Source: Eutreptiella sp. 'Long Island Sound 2002' (Eukaryota; Euglenozoa; Euglenophyceae; Eutreptiales; Eutreptiaceae). Taken from it: DNA of 64,000 nt. Shown piece after piece: positions 47,262 to 60,329 of the stretch. The DNA is taken from positions 310,001 to 374,000 of the forward strand of contig CAXIWF010000715.1 in assembly GCA_964036045.1 (NCBI GenBank), read 5' to 3'. The first letter of the stretch is position 1. Each line of letters opens with the position of its first letter. The notes beneath the pieces are model-generated. The model saw only the letters and a program-made list of their open reading frames with translations, was not told the DNA's origin and searched no databases. Both the position numbers and the translations under genes were made by a program.

Positions 47262-48458
47262 CGAAAATTCTCGGAAAATTCTCCGAAAATTCTCGGAAAA
47301 GTCTCGGAAAATTCTCAGAAAATTTTCAGAAAATTCTCGGAAAATTCTCGGAAAATTCTCGGAAAATTCTCGGAAAATTGACGGAAAATTCTCGGAAAAT
47401 TCTCGGAAAATTCTCGGAAAATTCTCGGAAAATTCTCGGAAAATTCTCGGAAAATTCTCGGAAAATTCTCGGAAAATTCTCGGAAAATTGACGGAAAATT
47501 CTCGGAAAATTCTCGGAAAATTCTCAGAAAATTCTCGGAAAATTCTCGGAAAATTCTCGGAAAATTCTCGGAAAATTCTCGGAAAATTTTCGGAAAATTC
47601 TGGGAAAATTCTCGGAAAATTCTCAGAAAAATCTCGGAAAATTCTCCGAAAATTCTCGGAAAATTCTCGGAAAATTCTCGGAAAATTCTCGGAAAATTCT
47701 CGGAAAATTCTCGGAAAATTCTCGGAAAATTCTCGCAAAGTTCTCGGAAAATTCTCGGAAAATTCTCGGAAAATTCTCGGAAAATTCTCGGAAAATTCTC
47801 GGAAAATTCTCGGAAAATTCTCGGAAAATTCTCGGAAAATTCTCGGAAAATTCTCGGAAAATTCTCGCAAAGTTCTCGGAAAATTCTCGGAAAATTCTCG
47901 GAAATTTCTCGGAAAATTCTCGGAAAATTCTCGGAAAATTCTCGGAAAATTCTCGGAAAATTCTCGGAAAATTTTCGGAAAATTCTCGGAAAATTCTCGG
48001 AAAATTCTCAGAAAATTCTCAGAAAATTCTCGGAAAATTCTCGGAAAATTCTCGGAAAATTCTCGGAAAATTGACGGAAAATTCTCGGAAAATTCTCGGA
48101 AAATTCTCGGAAAATTCTCGGAAAATTCTCGGAAAATTCTCGGAAAATTCTCGGAAAATTCTCGGAAAATTCTCGGAAAATTTTTAGAAAATTCTCGGAA
48201 AATTCTTGGAAAGTTCTCGGAAAATTGACCGAAAATTCTCGGAAAATTCTCGGAAAATTCTCGGAAAATTCTCGGAAAATTCTCAGAAAATTCTCAGAAA
48301 ATTCTCGGAAAATTCTCGGAAAATTCTCGGAAAATTCTCGGAAAATTGACGGAAAATTCTCGGAAAATTCTCGGAAAATTCTCGGAAAATTCTCAGAAAA
48401 TTCTCAGAAAATTCTCGGAAAATTCTCGGAAAATTCTCGGAAAATTCTCGGAAAATTG
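47262..48458 (+). repeat. 1.1-kb unit of U3
   Basis: The AGAAAAATCTC marker at 47625 is followed by the next at 48703, 1,078 bp (98 monomers), three monomers fewer than the 1,111 bp in U1. The loss lies between about 47870 and 48185, where U1 has two adjacent GC variants and U3 has one GCAAAG and a GGAAATTTCTC (about 47903). A CCGAAAATT change near 47283 is private. Confidence 0.75.
48175..48229 (+). repeat. T element, copy 7
   Basis: TAG lies at 48185-48187. A private CTTGG change precedes the GGAAAG monomer. It is the counterpart of 18363 (offset 29,812). Confidence 0.86.
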
Positions 48459-48459
48459 A

Positions 48460-49850
48460 CGGAAAATTCTCGGAAAATTCTCGGAAAATTCTCGGAAAAT
48501 TCTCGGAAAATTCTCGGAAAATTCTCGGAAAATTCTCGGAAAATTCTCGGAAAATTCTCGGAAAATTGACGGAAAATTCTCGGAAAATTCTCGGAAAATT
48601 CTCAGAAAATTCTCGGAAAATTCTCGGAAAATTCTCGGAAAATTCTCGGAAAATTCTCGGAAAATTTTCGGAAAATTCTCGGAAAATTCTCGGAAAATTC
48701 TCAGAAAAATCTCGGAAAATTCTCCGAAAATTCTCGGAAAATTCTCGGAAAATTCTCGGAAAATTCTCGGAAAATTCTCGGAAAATTCTCGGAAAATTCT
48801 CGGAAAATTCTCGCAAAGTTCTCGGAAAATTCTCGGAAAATTCTCGGAAAATTCTCGGAAAATTCTCGGAAAATTCTCGGAAAATTCTCGGAAAATTCTC
48901 GGAAAATTCTCGGAAAATTCTCGGAAAATTCTCGGAAAATTCTCGCAAAGTTCTCGGAAAATTCTCGGAAAATTCTCGGAAAATTCTCGGAAAATTCTCG
49001 GAAAATTCTCGGAAAATTCTCGGAAAATTCTCGGAAAATTCTCGGAAAATTTTCGGAAAATTCTCGGAAAATTCTCGGAAAATTCTCAGAAAATTCTCAG
49101 AAAATTCTCGGAAAATTCTCGGAAAATTCTCGGAAAATTCTCGGAAAATTGACGGAAAATTCTCGGAAAATTCTCGGAAAATTCTCGGAAAATTCTCGGA
49201 AAATTCTCGGAAAATTCTCGGAAAATTCTCGGAAAATTCTCGGAAAATTCTCGGAAAATTGACGGAAAATTCTCGGAAAATTCTCGGAAAATTCTCAGAA
49301 AATTCTCGGAAAATTCTCGGAAAATTCTCGGAAAATTCTCGGAAAATTCTCGGAAAATTTTCGGAAAATTCTCGGAAAATTCTCGGAAAATTCTCAGAAA
49401 AATCTCGGAAAATTCTCCGAAAATTCTCGGAAAATTCTCGGAAAATTCTCGGAAAATTCTCGGAAAATTCTCGGAAAATTCTCGGAAAATTCTCGGAAAA
49501 TTCTCGCAAAGTTCTCGGAAAATTCTCGGAAAATTCTCGGAAAATTCTCGGAAAATTCTCGGAAAATTCTCGGAAAATTCTCGGAAAATTCTCGGAAAAT
49601 TCTCGGAAAATTCTCGGAAAATTCTCGGAAAATTCTCGCAAAGTTCTCGGAAAATTCTCGGAAAATTCTCGGAAAATTCTCGGAAAATTCTCGGAAAATT
49701 CTCGGAAAATTCTCGGAAAATTCTCGGAAAATTCTCGGAAAATTTTCGGAAAATTCTCGGAAAATTCTCGGAAAATTCTCGGAAAATTCTCGCAAAGTTC
49801 TCGGAAAATTCTCGGAAAATTCTCGGAAAATTCTCGGAAAATTCTCGGAA
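48460..49850 (+). repeat. 693-bp tandem units of U3 (two copies)
   Basis: AGAAAAATCTC at 48703 recurs at 49396, exactly 63 monomers later. The single-G insertion seen in U1 is absent, which explains the one-base change in offset (29,812 to 29,811). Confidence 0.82.
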
Positions 49851-50286
49851 AATTCTCGGAAAATTCTCGGAAAATTCTCGGAAAATTGACGGAAAATTCT
49901 CGGAAAATTCTCGGAAAATTCTCAGAAAATTTTCGGAAAATTCTCGGAAAATTCTCGGAAAATTCTCAGAAAATTCTCGGAAAATTCTCGGAAAATTCTC
50001 GGAAAATTCTCGGAAAATTCTCGGAAAATTCTCGGAAAATTCTCGGAAAATTCTCGGAAAATTCTCGGAAAATTCTCGCAAAGTTCTCGGAAAATTCTCG
50101 GAAAATTCTCGGAAAATTCTCGGAAAATTCTCGGAAAATTCTCGGAAAATTCTCGGAAAATTCTCGGAAAATTCTCGGAAAATTCTCGGAAAATTCTCGG
50201 AAAATTGACGGAAAATTCTCGGAAAATTCTCGGAAAATTGTCGGAAAATTCTCGGAAAATTCTCGGAAAATTCTCGGAAAATTCTC

Positions 50287-50341
50287 GGAAAATTTTTAGA
50301 AAATTCTCGGAAAATTCTCGGAAAGTTCTCGGAAAATTGAC
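50287..50341 (+). repeat. T element, copy 8
   Basis: TAG lies at 50297-50299, closing GAC followed by GG as in copy 5. It is the counterpart of 20476 (offset 29,811). Confidence 0.87.
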
Positions 50342-50589
50342 GGAAAATTCTCGGAAAATTCTCGGAAAATTCTCGGAAAATTCTCGGAAAATTCTCGGAA
50401 AATTCTCGGAAAATTCTCGGAAAATTCTCGGAAAATTCTCGGAAAATTCTCAGAAAATTCTCAGAAAATTCTCGGAAAATTCTCGGAAAATTCTCGGAAA
50501 ATTCTCGGAAAATTCTCGGAAAATTCTCAGAAAATTCTCAGAAAATTCTCGGAAAATTCTCGGAAAATTCTCGGAAAATTCTCGGAAAA
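50342..50589 (+). repeat. 12-monomer (132-bp) length difference from U1
   Basis: Between the T element and the next GAC monomer (TTG at 50590) U3 has two paired-AGAAAA groups (about 50450 and 50527). U1 has only one in the matching interval (20531-20646). The offset jumps from 29,811 to 29,943. Either U3 gained or U1 lost 12 monomers. Confidence 0.8.
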
Positions 50590-53498
50590 TTGACGGAAAA
50601 TTCTCGGAAAATTCTCGGAAAATTCTCGGAAAATTCTCGGAAAATTCTCGGAAAATTCTCGGAAAATTCTCGGAAAATTCTCGGAAAATTCTCGGAAAAT
50701 TCTCGGAAAATTGACGGAAAATTCTCGGAAAATTCTCGGAAAATTCTCGGAAAATTCTCGGAAAATTCTCGGAAAATTCTCGGAAAATTTTCGGAAAATT
50801 CTCGGAAAATTCTCGGAAAATTCTCAGAAAATTCTCGGAAAATTCTCGGAAAATTCTCGGAAAATTCTCGGAAAATTCTCGGAAAATTCTCGGAAAATTC
50901 TCGGAAAATTCTCGGAAAATTCTCGCAAAGTTCTCGGAAAATTCTCGGAAAATTCTCGGAAAATTCTCGGAAAATTCTCGGAAAATTCTCGGAAAATTCC
51001 CGGAAAATTCTCGGAAAATTCTCGGAAAATTCTCGGAAAATTCTCGCAGAGTTCTCGGAAAATTCTCGGAAAATTCTCGGAAAATTCTCGGAAAATTCTC
51101 GGAAAATTCTCGGAAAATTCTCGGAAAATTCTCGGAAAATTCTCGGAAAATTTTCGGAAAATTCTGGGAAAATTCTCGGAAAATTCTTGGAAAATTCTCG
51201 CAAAGTTCTCGGAAAATTCTCGGAAAATTCTCGGAAAATTCTCGGAAAATTCTCGGAAAATTCTCGGAAAATTCTCGGAAAATTCTCGGAAAATTGACGG
51301 AAAATTCTCGGAAAATTCTCGGAAAATTCTCAGAAAATTCTCGGAAAATTCTCGGAAAATTCTCGGAAAATTCTCGGAAAATTCTCGGAAAATTTTCGGA
51401 AAATTCTCGGAAAATTCTCGGAAAATTCTCAGAAAATTCTCGGAAAATTCTCGGAAAATTCTCGGAAAATTCTCGGAAAATTCTCGGAAAATTCTCGGAA
51501 AATTCTCGGAAAATTCTCGGAAAATTCTCGGAAAATTCTCGCAAAGTTCTCGGAAAATTCTCGGAAAATTCTCGGAAAATTCTCGGAAAATTCTCGGAAA
51601 ATTCTCGGAAAATTCTCGGAAAATTCTCGGAAAATTCTCGGAAAATTCTCGGAAAATTCTCGGAAAATTCTCGGAAAATTCTCGCAAAGTTCTCGGAAAA
51701 TTCTCGGAAAATTCTCGGAAAATTCTCGGAAAATTCTCGGAAAATTCTCGGAAAATTCTCGGAAAATTCTCGGAAAATACTCGGAAAATTCTCGGAAAAT
51801 TCTCGGAAAATTCTCGGAAAATTCTCGCAAAGTTCTCGGAAAATTCTCGGAAAATTCTCGGAAAATTCTCGGAAAATTCTCGGAAAATTCTCGGAAAATT
51901 CTCGGAAAATTCTCGGAAAATTCTCGGAAAATTCTCGGAAAATTCTCGGAAAATTCTCGGAAAATTCTCGGAAAATTCTCAGAAAATTCTCGGAAAATTC
52001 TCGGAAAATGCTCGGAAAATTCTCGGAAAATTCTCGGAAAATTCTCGGAAAATTCTCGGAAAATTCTCGGAAAATTCTCGGAAAATTCTCGCAAAGTTCT
52101 CGGAAAATTCTCGGAAAATTCTCAGAAAATTCTCGGAAAATTCTCGGAAAATTCTCGGAAAATTCTCGGAAAATTCTCGGAAAATTCTCGGAAAATTGTC
52201 GGAAAATTCTCGGAAAATTCTCGGAAAATTCTCGGAAAATTCTCGCAAAGTTCTAGGAAAATTCTCGGAAAATTCTCGGAAAATTCTCGGAAAATTCTCG
52301 GAAAATTCTCGGAAAATTCTCGGAAAATTCTCGGAAAATTCTCGGAAAATTCTCGGAAAATTCTCGGAAAATTCTCGGAAAATTCTCGGAAAATTCTCGC
52401 AAAGTTCTCGGAAAATTCTCGGAAAATTCTCGGAAAATTCTCGGAAAATTCTCGGAAAATTCTCGGAAAATTCTCGGAAAATTCTCGGAAAATTGACGGA
52501 AAATTCTCGGAAAATTCTCGGAAAATTCTCAGAAAATTCTCGGAAAATTCTCGGAAAATTCTCGGAAAATTCTCGGAAAATTCTCGGAAAATTTTCGGAA
52601 AATTCTCGGAAAATTCTCGGAAAATTCTCAGAAAATTCTCGGAAAATTCTCGGAAAATTCTCGGAAAATTCTCGGAAAATTCTCGGAAAATTCTCGGAAA
52701 ATTCTCGGAAAATTGACGGAAAATTCTCGGAAAATTCTCGCAAAGTTCTCGGAAAATTCTCGGAAAATTCTCGGAAAATTCTCGGAAAATTCTCGGAAAA
52801 TTCTCGGAAAATTCTCGGAAAATTCTCGGAAAATTCTCGGAAAATTCTCGGAAAATTCTCGGAAAATTCTCGGAAAATTCTCGGAAAATTCTCGGAAAAT
52901 TCTCGGAAAATTCTCGCAAAGTTCTCGGAAAATTCTCGGAAAATTCTCGGAAAATTCTCGGAAAATTCTCGGAAAATTCTCGGAAAATTCTCGGAAAATT
53001 CTCGCAAAGTTCTCGGAAAATTCTCGGAAAATTCTCGGAAAATTCTCGGAAAATTCTCGGAAAATTCTCGCAAAGTTCTCGGAAAATTCTCGGAAAATTC
53101 TCGGAAAATTCTCGGAAAATTCTCGGAAAATTCTCGGAAAATTCTCGGAAAATTCTCGGAAAATTCTCGGAAAATTCTCGGAAAATTCTCGGAAAATTCT
53201 CGGAAAATTCTCGGAAAATTCTCGCAAAGTTCTCGGAAAATTCTCGGAAAATTCTCGGAAAATTCTCGGAAAATTCTCGGAAAATTCTCGGAAAATTCTC
53301 GGAAAATTCTCGGAAAATTCTCGGAAAATTCTCGGAAAATTCTCGGGAAATTCTCGGAAAATTCTCGGAAAATTCTCGGAAAATTCTCGGAAAATTTTCG
53401 GAAAATTCTCGGAAAATTCTCGCAAAGTTCTCGGAAAATTCTCGGAAAATTCTCGGAAAATTCTCGGAAAATTCTCGGAAAATTCTCGGAAAATTCTC
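50590..53498 (+). repeat. GCAAAGTTCTC-rich domain of U3
   Basis: The counterpart of 20647-23533, with the same rare markers: GCAGAG at 51046, AAAATACTC near 51778, ATG at 52008 and CTAGG near 52254. The offset changes from 29,943 to 29,965 through two single-monomer steps. No other sequence type is seen. Confidence 0.82.
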
Positions 53499-53937
53499 GG
53501 ACAATTCTCGGAAAATTCTCGGAAAATTCTCGGAAAATTCTCGGAAAATTCTCGGAAAAATCTCGGAAATTTTCGGATAATTCTCGGAAAATTCTCGGAA
53601 AATTCTCGGAAAATTCTCGGAAAATTCTCGGAAAATTCTCGGAAAATTCTCGAAAATTTCTCGGAAAATTCTCGGAAAATTCTCGCAAAGTTCTCGGAAA
53701 ATTCTCGGAAAATTCTCGGAAAATTCTCGGAAAATTCTCGGAAAATTCTCGGAAAATTCTCGGAAAATTCTCGGAAAATTCTCGGAAAATTCTCAGAAAA
53801 TTCTCGGAAAATTGACGGAAAATTCTCGGAAAATTCTCGGAAAATTCTCGGAAAATTCTCGGAAAATTCTCGGAAAATTCTCGGAAAATTCTCGGAAAGT
53901 TCTCGGAAAATTCTCGGAAAATTCTCGGAAAATTCTC
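53499..53937 (+). repeat. X unit, single copy before the 53938 boundary
   Basis: GGACAATTCTC lies at 53499, matching 23534 at offset 29,965. A private CGAAAATTTCTC change near 53651 replaces GGAAATTTCTC. Confidence 0.78.
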
Positions 53938-54243
53938 GGAAAATTCTCAGAAAATTCTCAGAAAATTCTCGGAAAATTGACGGAAAATTCTCGGAAAATT
54001 CTCGGAAAATTCTCGGAAAATTCTCGGAAAATTCTCGGAAAGTTCTAGGAAAATTCTCGGAAAATTCTCGGAAAATTCTCGGAAAATTCTCAGAAAATTC
54101 TCGGAAAATTCTCGGAAAATTCTCGGAAAATTCTCGGAAAATTCTCGGAAAATTCTCGGAAAATTCTCGGAAAATTCTCGGAAAATTCTCGGAAAATTCT
54201 CGGAAAATTCTCGGAAAATTTTCGGAAAATTCTCGGAAAATTC

Positions 54244-54717
54244 TTCGAAAATTGACGGAAAATTCTCGGAAAATTCTCAGAAAATTCTCGGAAAATTCTC
54301 GGAAAATTCTCGGAAAATTCTCGGAAAATTTTGGGAAAATTCTCGGAAAATTCTCAGAAAATTCTCGGAAAATTCTCGGAAAATTCTCGGAAAATTCTCG
54401 GAAAATTCTCGGAAAATTCTCGGAAAATTCTCGGAAAATTCTCGGAAATTCTCGGATAATTCTCGGAAAATTCTCGGAAAATTCTTGGAAAATTCTCGGA
54501 AAATTCTCGGAAAATTCTCGGAAAATTCTCGGAAAATTCTCGGAAAATTCTCGGAAAATTCTCGGAAAATTCTCGGAAAATTCTCGCAAAGTTCTCGGAA
54601 AATTCTCGGAAAATTCTCGGAAAATTCTCGGAAAATTCTCGGAAAATTCTCGGAAAATTCTCGGAAAATTCTCGGAAAAGTCTCAGAAAATTCTCAGAAA
54701 ATTCTCGGAAGTTTGAC
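54244..54717 (+). repeat. Head element H, copy 7
   Basis: TTCGAA lies at 54244-54249 and GGAAGTTTGAC at 54707-54717, spacing 463 bp as in copy 4. Confidence 0.87.
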
Positions 54718-56406
54718 GGAAAATTGACGGAAAATTCTCGGAAAATTCTCGGAAAATTCTCGGAAAATTCTCGGAAAATTCTCGGAAAATTCTCGGAAAA
54801 TTCTCGGAAAGTTCTCGGAAAATTCTCGGAAAATTCTCGGAAAATTCTCGGAAAATTCTCGGAAAAGTCTCGGAAAATTGTCGGAAAAGTCTCGGAAAAT
54901 TCTTGGAAAATTCTCAGAAAATTCTCGGAAAATTCTCGGAAAATTCTCGGAAAATTCTCGGAAAATTCTCGGAAAATTCTCCCAAAGTTCTCGGAATATT
55001 CTCGGAAAATTCTCGGAAAATTCTCGGAAAATTCTCGGAAAATTCTCGGAAAATTCTCGGAAAATTCTCGGAAAATTCTCGGAAAATTCTCAGAAAATTC
55101 TCGGAAAATTCTCGGAAAATTCTCGGAAAATTCTCGGAAAATTCTCGGAAAATTCTCGGAAAGTTCTCGGAAAATTCTCGGAAAATTCTCGGAAAATTCT
55201 CAGAAAATTCTCGGAAAATTCTCGGAAAATTCTCGGAAAATTCTCGGAAAATTCTTGGAAAATTCTCAGAAAATTCTCGGAAAATTCTCGGAAAATTCTC
55301 GGAAAATTCTCAGAAAATTCTCGGAAAATTCTCGGAAAGTTCTCGGAAAATGCTCGGAAAATTCTCGGAAAATTCTCGGAAAGTTCTCGGAAAATTCTCG
55401 GAAAATTCTCGGAAAATTCTCGGAAAATTCTCAGAAAATTCTCGGAAAATTCTCGGAAAATTCTCGGAAAATTCTCGGAAAATTCTCGGAAAATTCTCGG
55501 AAAATTCTTGGAAAATTCTCGGAAAATTCTCGGAAAATTCTCGGAAAATTCTCGGAAAATTCTCGGAAAATTCTCGGAAAATTCTCGGAAAATTCTCGGA
55601 AAATTCTCGCAAAGTTCTCGGAAAATTCTCGGAAAATTCTCGGAAAATTCTCGGAAAATTCTCGGAAAATTCTCGGAAAATTCTCGGAAAATTCTCGGAA
55701 AATTCTCGGAAAAGTCTCAGAAAATTCTCAGAAAATTCTCGGAAGTTTGACAGAAAATTGACGGAAAATTCTCGGAAAATTCTCGGAAAATTCTCGGAAA
55801 ATTCTCGGAAAATTCTCGGAAAATTCTCGGAAAATTCTCGGAAAGTTCTCGGAAAATTCTCGGAAAATTCTCGGAAAATTCTCGGAAAATTCTCGGAAAA
55901 GTCTCGGAAAATTGTCGGAAAATTCTCGGAAAATTCTTGGAAAATTCTCAGAAAATTCTCGGAAAATTCTCGGAAAATTCTCGGAAAATTCTCGGAAAAT
56001 TCTCGGAAAATTCTCCCAAAGTTCTCGGAATATTCTCGGAAAATTCTCGGAAAATTCTCGGAAAATTCTCGGAAAATTCTCGGAAAATTCTCGGAAAATT
56101 CTCGGAAAATTCTCGGAAAATTCTCGGAAAATTCTCGGAAAATTCTCAGAAAATTCTCGGAAAATTCTCGGAAAATTCTCGGAAAATTCTCGGAAAATTC
56201 TCGGAAAATTCTCGGAAAGTTCTCGGAAAATTCTCGGAAAATTCTCGGAAAATTCTCGGAAAATTCTCGGAAAATTCTCGGAAAATTCTCGGAAAATTCT
56301 CGGAAAATTCTTGGAAAATTCTCAGAAAATTCTCGGAAAATTCTCGGAAAATTCTCGGAAAATTCTCAGAAAATTCTCGGAAAATTCTCGGAAAGTTCTC
56401 GGAAAA
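54707..56406 (+). repeat. 1,034-bp unit and partial second copy (U3)
   Basis: GGAAGTTTGAC at 54707 recurs at 55741, 94 monomers later, as in U1. The second start carries the same GACAGAAAA change as 25776. A private AGAAAA change lies near 55202. The second copy is cut at a TAACGG variant near 56408. Confidence 0.8.
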
Positions 56407-57147
56407 TTAACGGAAAATTCTCGGAAAATTCTTGGAAAATTCTCAGAAAATTCTCGGAAAATTCTCGGAAAATTCTCGGAAAATTCTCGGAAAATTCTCG
56501 GAAAATTCTCCCAAAGTTCTCGGAATATTCTCGGAAAATTCTCGGAAAATTCTCGGAAAATTCTCGGAAAATTCTCGGAAAATTCTCGGAAAATTCTCGG
56601 AAAATTTTCGGAAAATTCTCGGAAAATTCTCGCAAAGTTCTCGGAAAATTCTCGGAAAATTCTCGGAAAATTCTCGGAAAATTCTCGGAAAATTCTCGGA
56701 AAATTCTCGGACAATTCTCGGAAAATTCTCGGAAAATTCTCGGAAAATTCTCGGAAAATTCTCGGAAAAATCTCGGAAATTTTCGGATAATTCTCGGAAA
56801 ATTCTCGGAAAATTCTCGGAAAATTCTCGGAAAATTCTCGGAAAATTCTCGGAAAATTCTCGGAAATTTCTCGGAAAATTCTCGGAAAATTCTCGCAAAG
56901 TTCTCGGAAAATTCTCGGAAAATTCTCGGAAAATTCTCGGAAAATTCTCCGAAAATTCTCGGAAAATTCTCGGAAAATTCTCGGAAAATTCTCGGAAAAT
57001 TCTCAGAAAATTCTCGGAAAATTGACGGAAAATTCTCGGAAAATTCTCGGAAAATTCTCGGAAAATTCTCGGAAAATTCTCGGAAAATTCTCGGAAAATT
57101 CTCGGAAAGTTCTCGGAAAATTCTCGGAAAATTCTCGGAAAATTCTC
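56407..57147 (+). repeat. CCAAAG stretch then single X unit (U3)
   Basis: The counterpart of 26420-27160, with CCAAAG then GGAATATT near 56513, X start at 56709, and the CCGAAAATT variant near 56949. Confidence 0.74.
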
Positions 57148-57453
57148 GGAAAATTCTCAGAAAATTCTCAGAAAATTCTCGGAAAATTGACGGAAAATTC
57201 TCGGAAAATTCTCGGAAAATTCTCGGAAAATTCTCGGAAAATTCTCGGAAAGTTCTCGGAAAATTCTCGGAAAATTCTCGGAAAATTCTCGGAAAATTCT
57301 CAGAAAATTCTCGGAAAATTCTCGGAAAATTCTCGGAAAATTCTCGGAAAATTCTCGGAAAATTCTCGGAAAATTCTCGGAAAATTCTCGGAAAATTCTC
57401 GGAAAATTCTCGGAAAATTCTCGGAAAATTTTCGGAAAATTCTCGGAAAATTC

Positions 57454-57861
57454 TTCGAAAATTGACGGAAAATTCTCGGAAAATTCTCAGAAAATTCTCG
57501 GAAAATTCTCGGAAAATTCTCGGAAAATTCTCGGAAAATTTTGGGAAAATTCTCGGAAAATTCTCAGAAAATTCTCGGAAAATTCTCGGAAAATTCTCGG
57601 AAAATTCTCGGAAAATTCTCGGAAAATTCTCGGAAAATTCTCGGAAAATTCTCGGAAATTCTCGAATAATTCTCGGAAAATTGACGGAAAATTCTCGGAA
57701 AATTCTCGGAAAATTCTCGGAAAATTCTCGCAAAGTTCTCGGAAAATTCTCGGAAAATTCTCGGAAAATTCTCGGAAAATTCTCGGAAAATTCTCGGAAA
57801 ATTCTCGGAAAATTCTCGGAAAAGTCTCAGAAAATTCTCAGAAAATTCTCGGAAGTTTGAC
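57454..57861 (+). repeat. Head element H, copy 8 (internally shortened)
   Basis: TTCGAA lies at 57454-57459 and GGAAGTTTGAC at 57851-57861, spacing 397 bp as in copy 5. The GGATAATTCTC after the 10-bp monomer reads GAATAATTCTC here (about 57664), a private change. Confidence 0.86.
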
Positions 57862-59553
57862 GGAAAATTGACGGAAAATTCTCGGAAAATTCTCGGAAAA
57901 TTCTCGGAAAATTCTCGGAAAATTCTCGGAAAATTCTCGGAAAATTCTCGGAAAGTTCTCGGAAAATTCTCGGAAAATTCTCGGAAAATTCTCGGAAAAT
58001 TCTCGGAAAAGTCTCGGAAAATTGTCGGAAAAGTCTCGGAAAATTCTTGGAAAATTCTCAGAAAATTCTCGGAAAATTCTCGGAAAATTCTCGGAAAATT
58101 CTCGGAAAATTCTCGGAAAATTCTCCCAAAGTTCTCGGAATATTCTCGGAAAATTCTCGGAAAATTCTCGGAAAATTCTCGGAAAATTCTCGGAAAATTC
58201 TCGGAAAATTCTCGGAAAATTCTCGGAAAATTCTCGGAAAATTCTCGGAAAATTCTCAGAAAATTCTCGGAAAATTCTCGGAAAATTCTCGGAAAATTCT
58301 CGGAAAATTCTCGGAAAATTCTCGGAAAGTTCTCGGAAAATTCTCGGAAAATTCTCGGAAAATTCTCGGAAAATTCTCGGAAAATTCTCGGAAAATTCTC
58401 GGAAAATTCTTGGAAAATTCTCAGAAAATTCTCGGAAAATTCTCGGAAAATTCTCGGAAAATTCTCAGAAAATTCTCGGAAAATTCTCGGAAAGTTCTCG
58501 GAAAATGCTCGGAAAATTCTCGGAAAATTCTCGGAAAGTTCTCGGAAAATTCTCGGAAAATTCTCGGAAAATTCTCGGAAAATTCTCAGAAAATTCTCGG
58601 AAAATTCTCGGAAAATTCTCGGAAAATTCTCGGAAAATTCTCGGAAAATTCTCGGAAAATTCTTGGAAAATTCTCGGAAAATTCTCGGAAAATTCTCGGA
58701 AAATTCTCGGAAAATTCTCGGAAAATTCTCGGAAAATTCTCGGAAAATTCTCGGAAAATTCTCGCAAAGTTCTCGGAAAATTCTCGGAAAATTCTCGGAA
58801 AATTCTCGGAAAATTCTCGGAAAATTCTCGGAAAATTCTCGGAAAATTCTCGGAAAATTCTCGGAAAAGTCTCAGAAAATTCTCAGAAAATTCTCGGAAG
58901 TTTGACGGAAAATTGACGGAAAATTCTCGGAAAATTCTCGGAAAATTCTCGGAAAATTCTCGGAAAATTCTCGGAAAATTCTCGGAAAATTCTCGGAAAG
59001 TTCTCGGAAAATTCTCGGAAAATTCTCGGAAAATTCTCGGAAAATTCTCGGAAAAGTCTCGGAAAATTGTCGGAAAATTCTCGGAAAATTCTTGGAAAAT
59101 TCTCAGAAAATTCTCGGAAAATTCTCGGAAAATTCTCGGAAAATTCTCGGAAAATTCTCGGAAAATTCTCCCAAAGTTCTCGGAATATTCTCGGAAAATT
59201 CTCGGAAAATTCTCGGAAAATTCTCGGAATATTCTCGGAAAATTCTCGGAAAATTCTCGGAAAATTCTCGGAAAATTCTCGGAAAATTCTCGGAAAATTC
59301 TCAGAAAATTCTCGGAAAATTCTCGGAAAATTCTCCGAAAATTCTCGGAAAATTCTCGGAAAATTCTCGGAAAGTTCTCGGAAAATTCTCGGAAAATTCT
59401 CGGAAAATTCTCGGAAAATTCTCGGAAAATTCTCGGAAAATTCTCGGAAAATTCTCGGAAAATTCTTGGAAAATTCTCAGAAAATTCTCGGAAAATTCTC
59501 GGAAAATTCTCAGAAAATTCTCGGAAAATTCTCGGAAAGTTCTCGGAAAATTA
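57851..59553 (+). repeat. 1,045-bp unit and partial second copy (U3)
   Basis: GGAAGTTTGAC at 57851 recurs at 58896, 95 monomers later. The extra GGAATATTCTC near 59227 is shared with U1. A CCGAAAATT change near 59336 is private. Confidence 0.8.
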
Positions 59554-60329
59554 ACGGAAAATTCTCGGAAAATTCTCGGAAATTCTTGGAAAATTCTCGG
59601 AAAATTCTCAGAAAATTCTCAGAAAATTCTCGGAAAATTCTCGGAAAATTCTCGGAAAATTCTCGGAAAATTGACGGAAAATTCTCGGAAAATTCTCGGA
59701 AAATTCTCAGAAAATTCTCGGAAAATTCTCGGAAAATTCTCGGAAAATTCTCGGAAAAGTCTCGGAAATTTTTCGGAAAATTCTCGGAAAATTCTCGGAA
59801 AATTCTCGGAAAATTCTCGGAAAATTCTCGGAAAATTCTCGGAAAATTCTCGGAAAATTCTCGGAAAATTCTCGGAAAATTCTCGGAAAATTCTCGGAAA
59901 ATTCTCGGAAAATTTTCGGAAAATTCTCGGAAAATTCTCGCAAAGTTCTCGGAAAATTCTCGGAAAATTCTCGGAAAATTCTCGGAAAATTCTCGGAAAA
60001 TTCTCGGAAAATTCTCGGAAAATTCTCGGAAAATTCTCGGAAAATTCTCGGAAAATTCTCGGAAAATTCTCGGAAAATTCTCGGAAAATTCTCGGAAAAT
60101 TCTCGGAAATTTTCGGATAATTCTCGGAAAATTCTCGGAAAATTCTCGGAAAATTCTCGGAAAATTCTCGGAAAATTCTCGGAAAATTCTCGGAAAATTC
60201 TTGGAAAATTCTCGCAAAGTTCTCGGAAAATTCTCGGAAAATTCTCGGAAAATTCTCGGAAAATTCTCGGAAAATTCTCGGAAAATTCTCGGAAAATTCT
60301 CGGAAAATTCTCAGAAAATTCTCGGAAAA
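59554..60329 (+). repeat. Satellite stretch, 132 bp shorter than in U1
   Basis: The counterpart of 29556-30463. The offset drops from 29,998 to 29,877 by the first GCAAAG monomer (30063 against 59940) and to 29,866 by the second (30348 against 60214), so 12 monomers are missing here or gained in U1. A private TTGG change lies near 60202. Confidence 0.76.

Larger units (their letters stand above)
42059..53937 (+). repeat. Higher-order block B6 (11,879 bp; U3 copy of B3)
   Basis: The block corresponds to B3 at offset 29,844 at its start and 29,965 at its end. The net 121-bp gain comes mainly from a 12-monomer insertion near 50.4 kb and a 3-monomer loss near 47.9-48.2 kb. The order of all T, 693-bp and GCAAAG-domain markers is kept. 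Confidence 0.8.
53938..57147 (+). repeat. Higher-order block B7 (3,210 bp; U3 copy of B4)
   Basis: The block repeats B4 with two extra monomers, holding H copy 7, a 1,034-bp unit with a truncated second copy, and one X unit (56709). A private TAG-forming CTAGG change lies near 54046; U1 has the consensus there. Confidence 0.8.
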
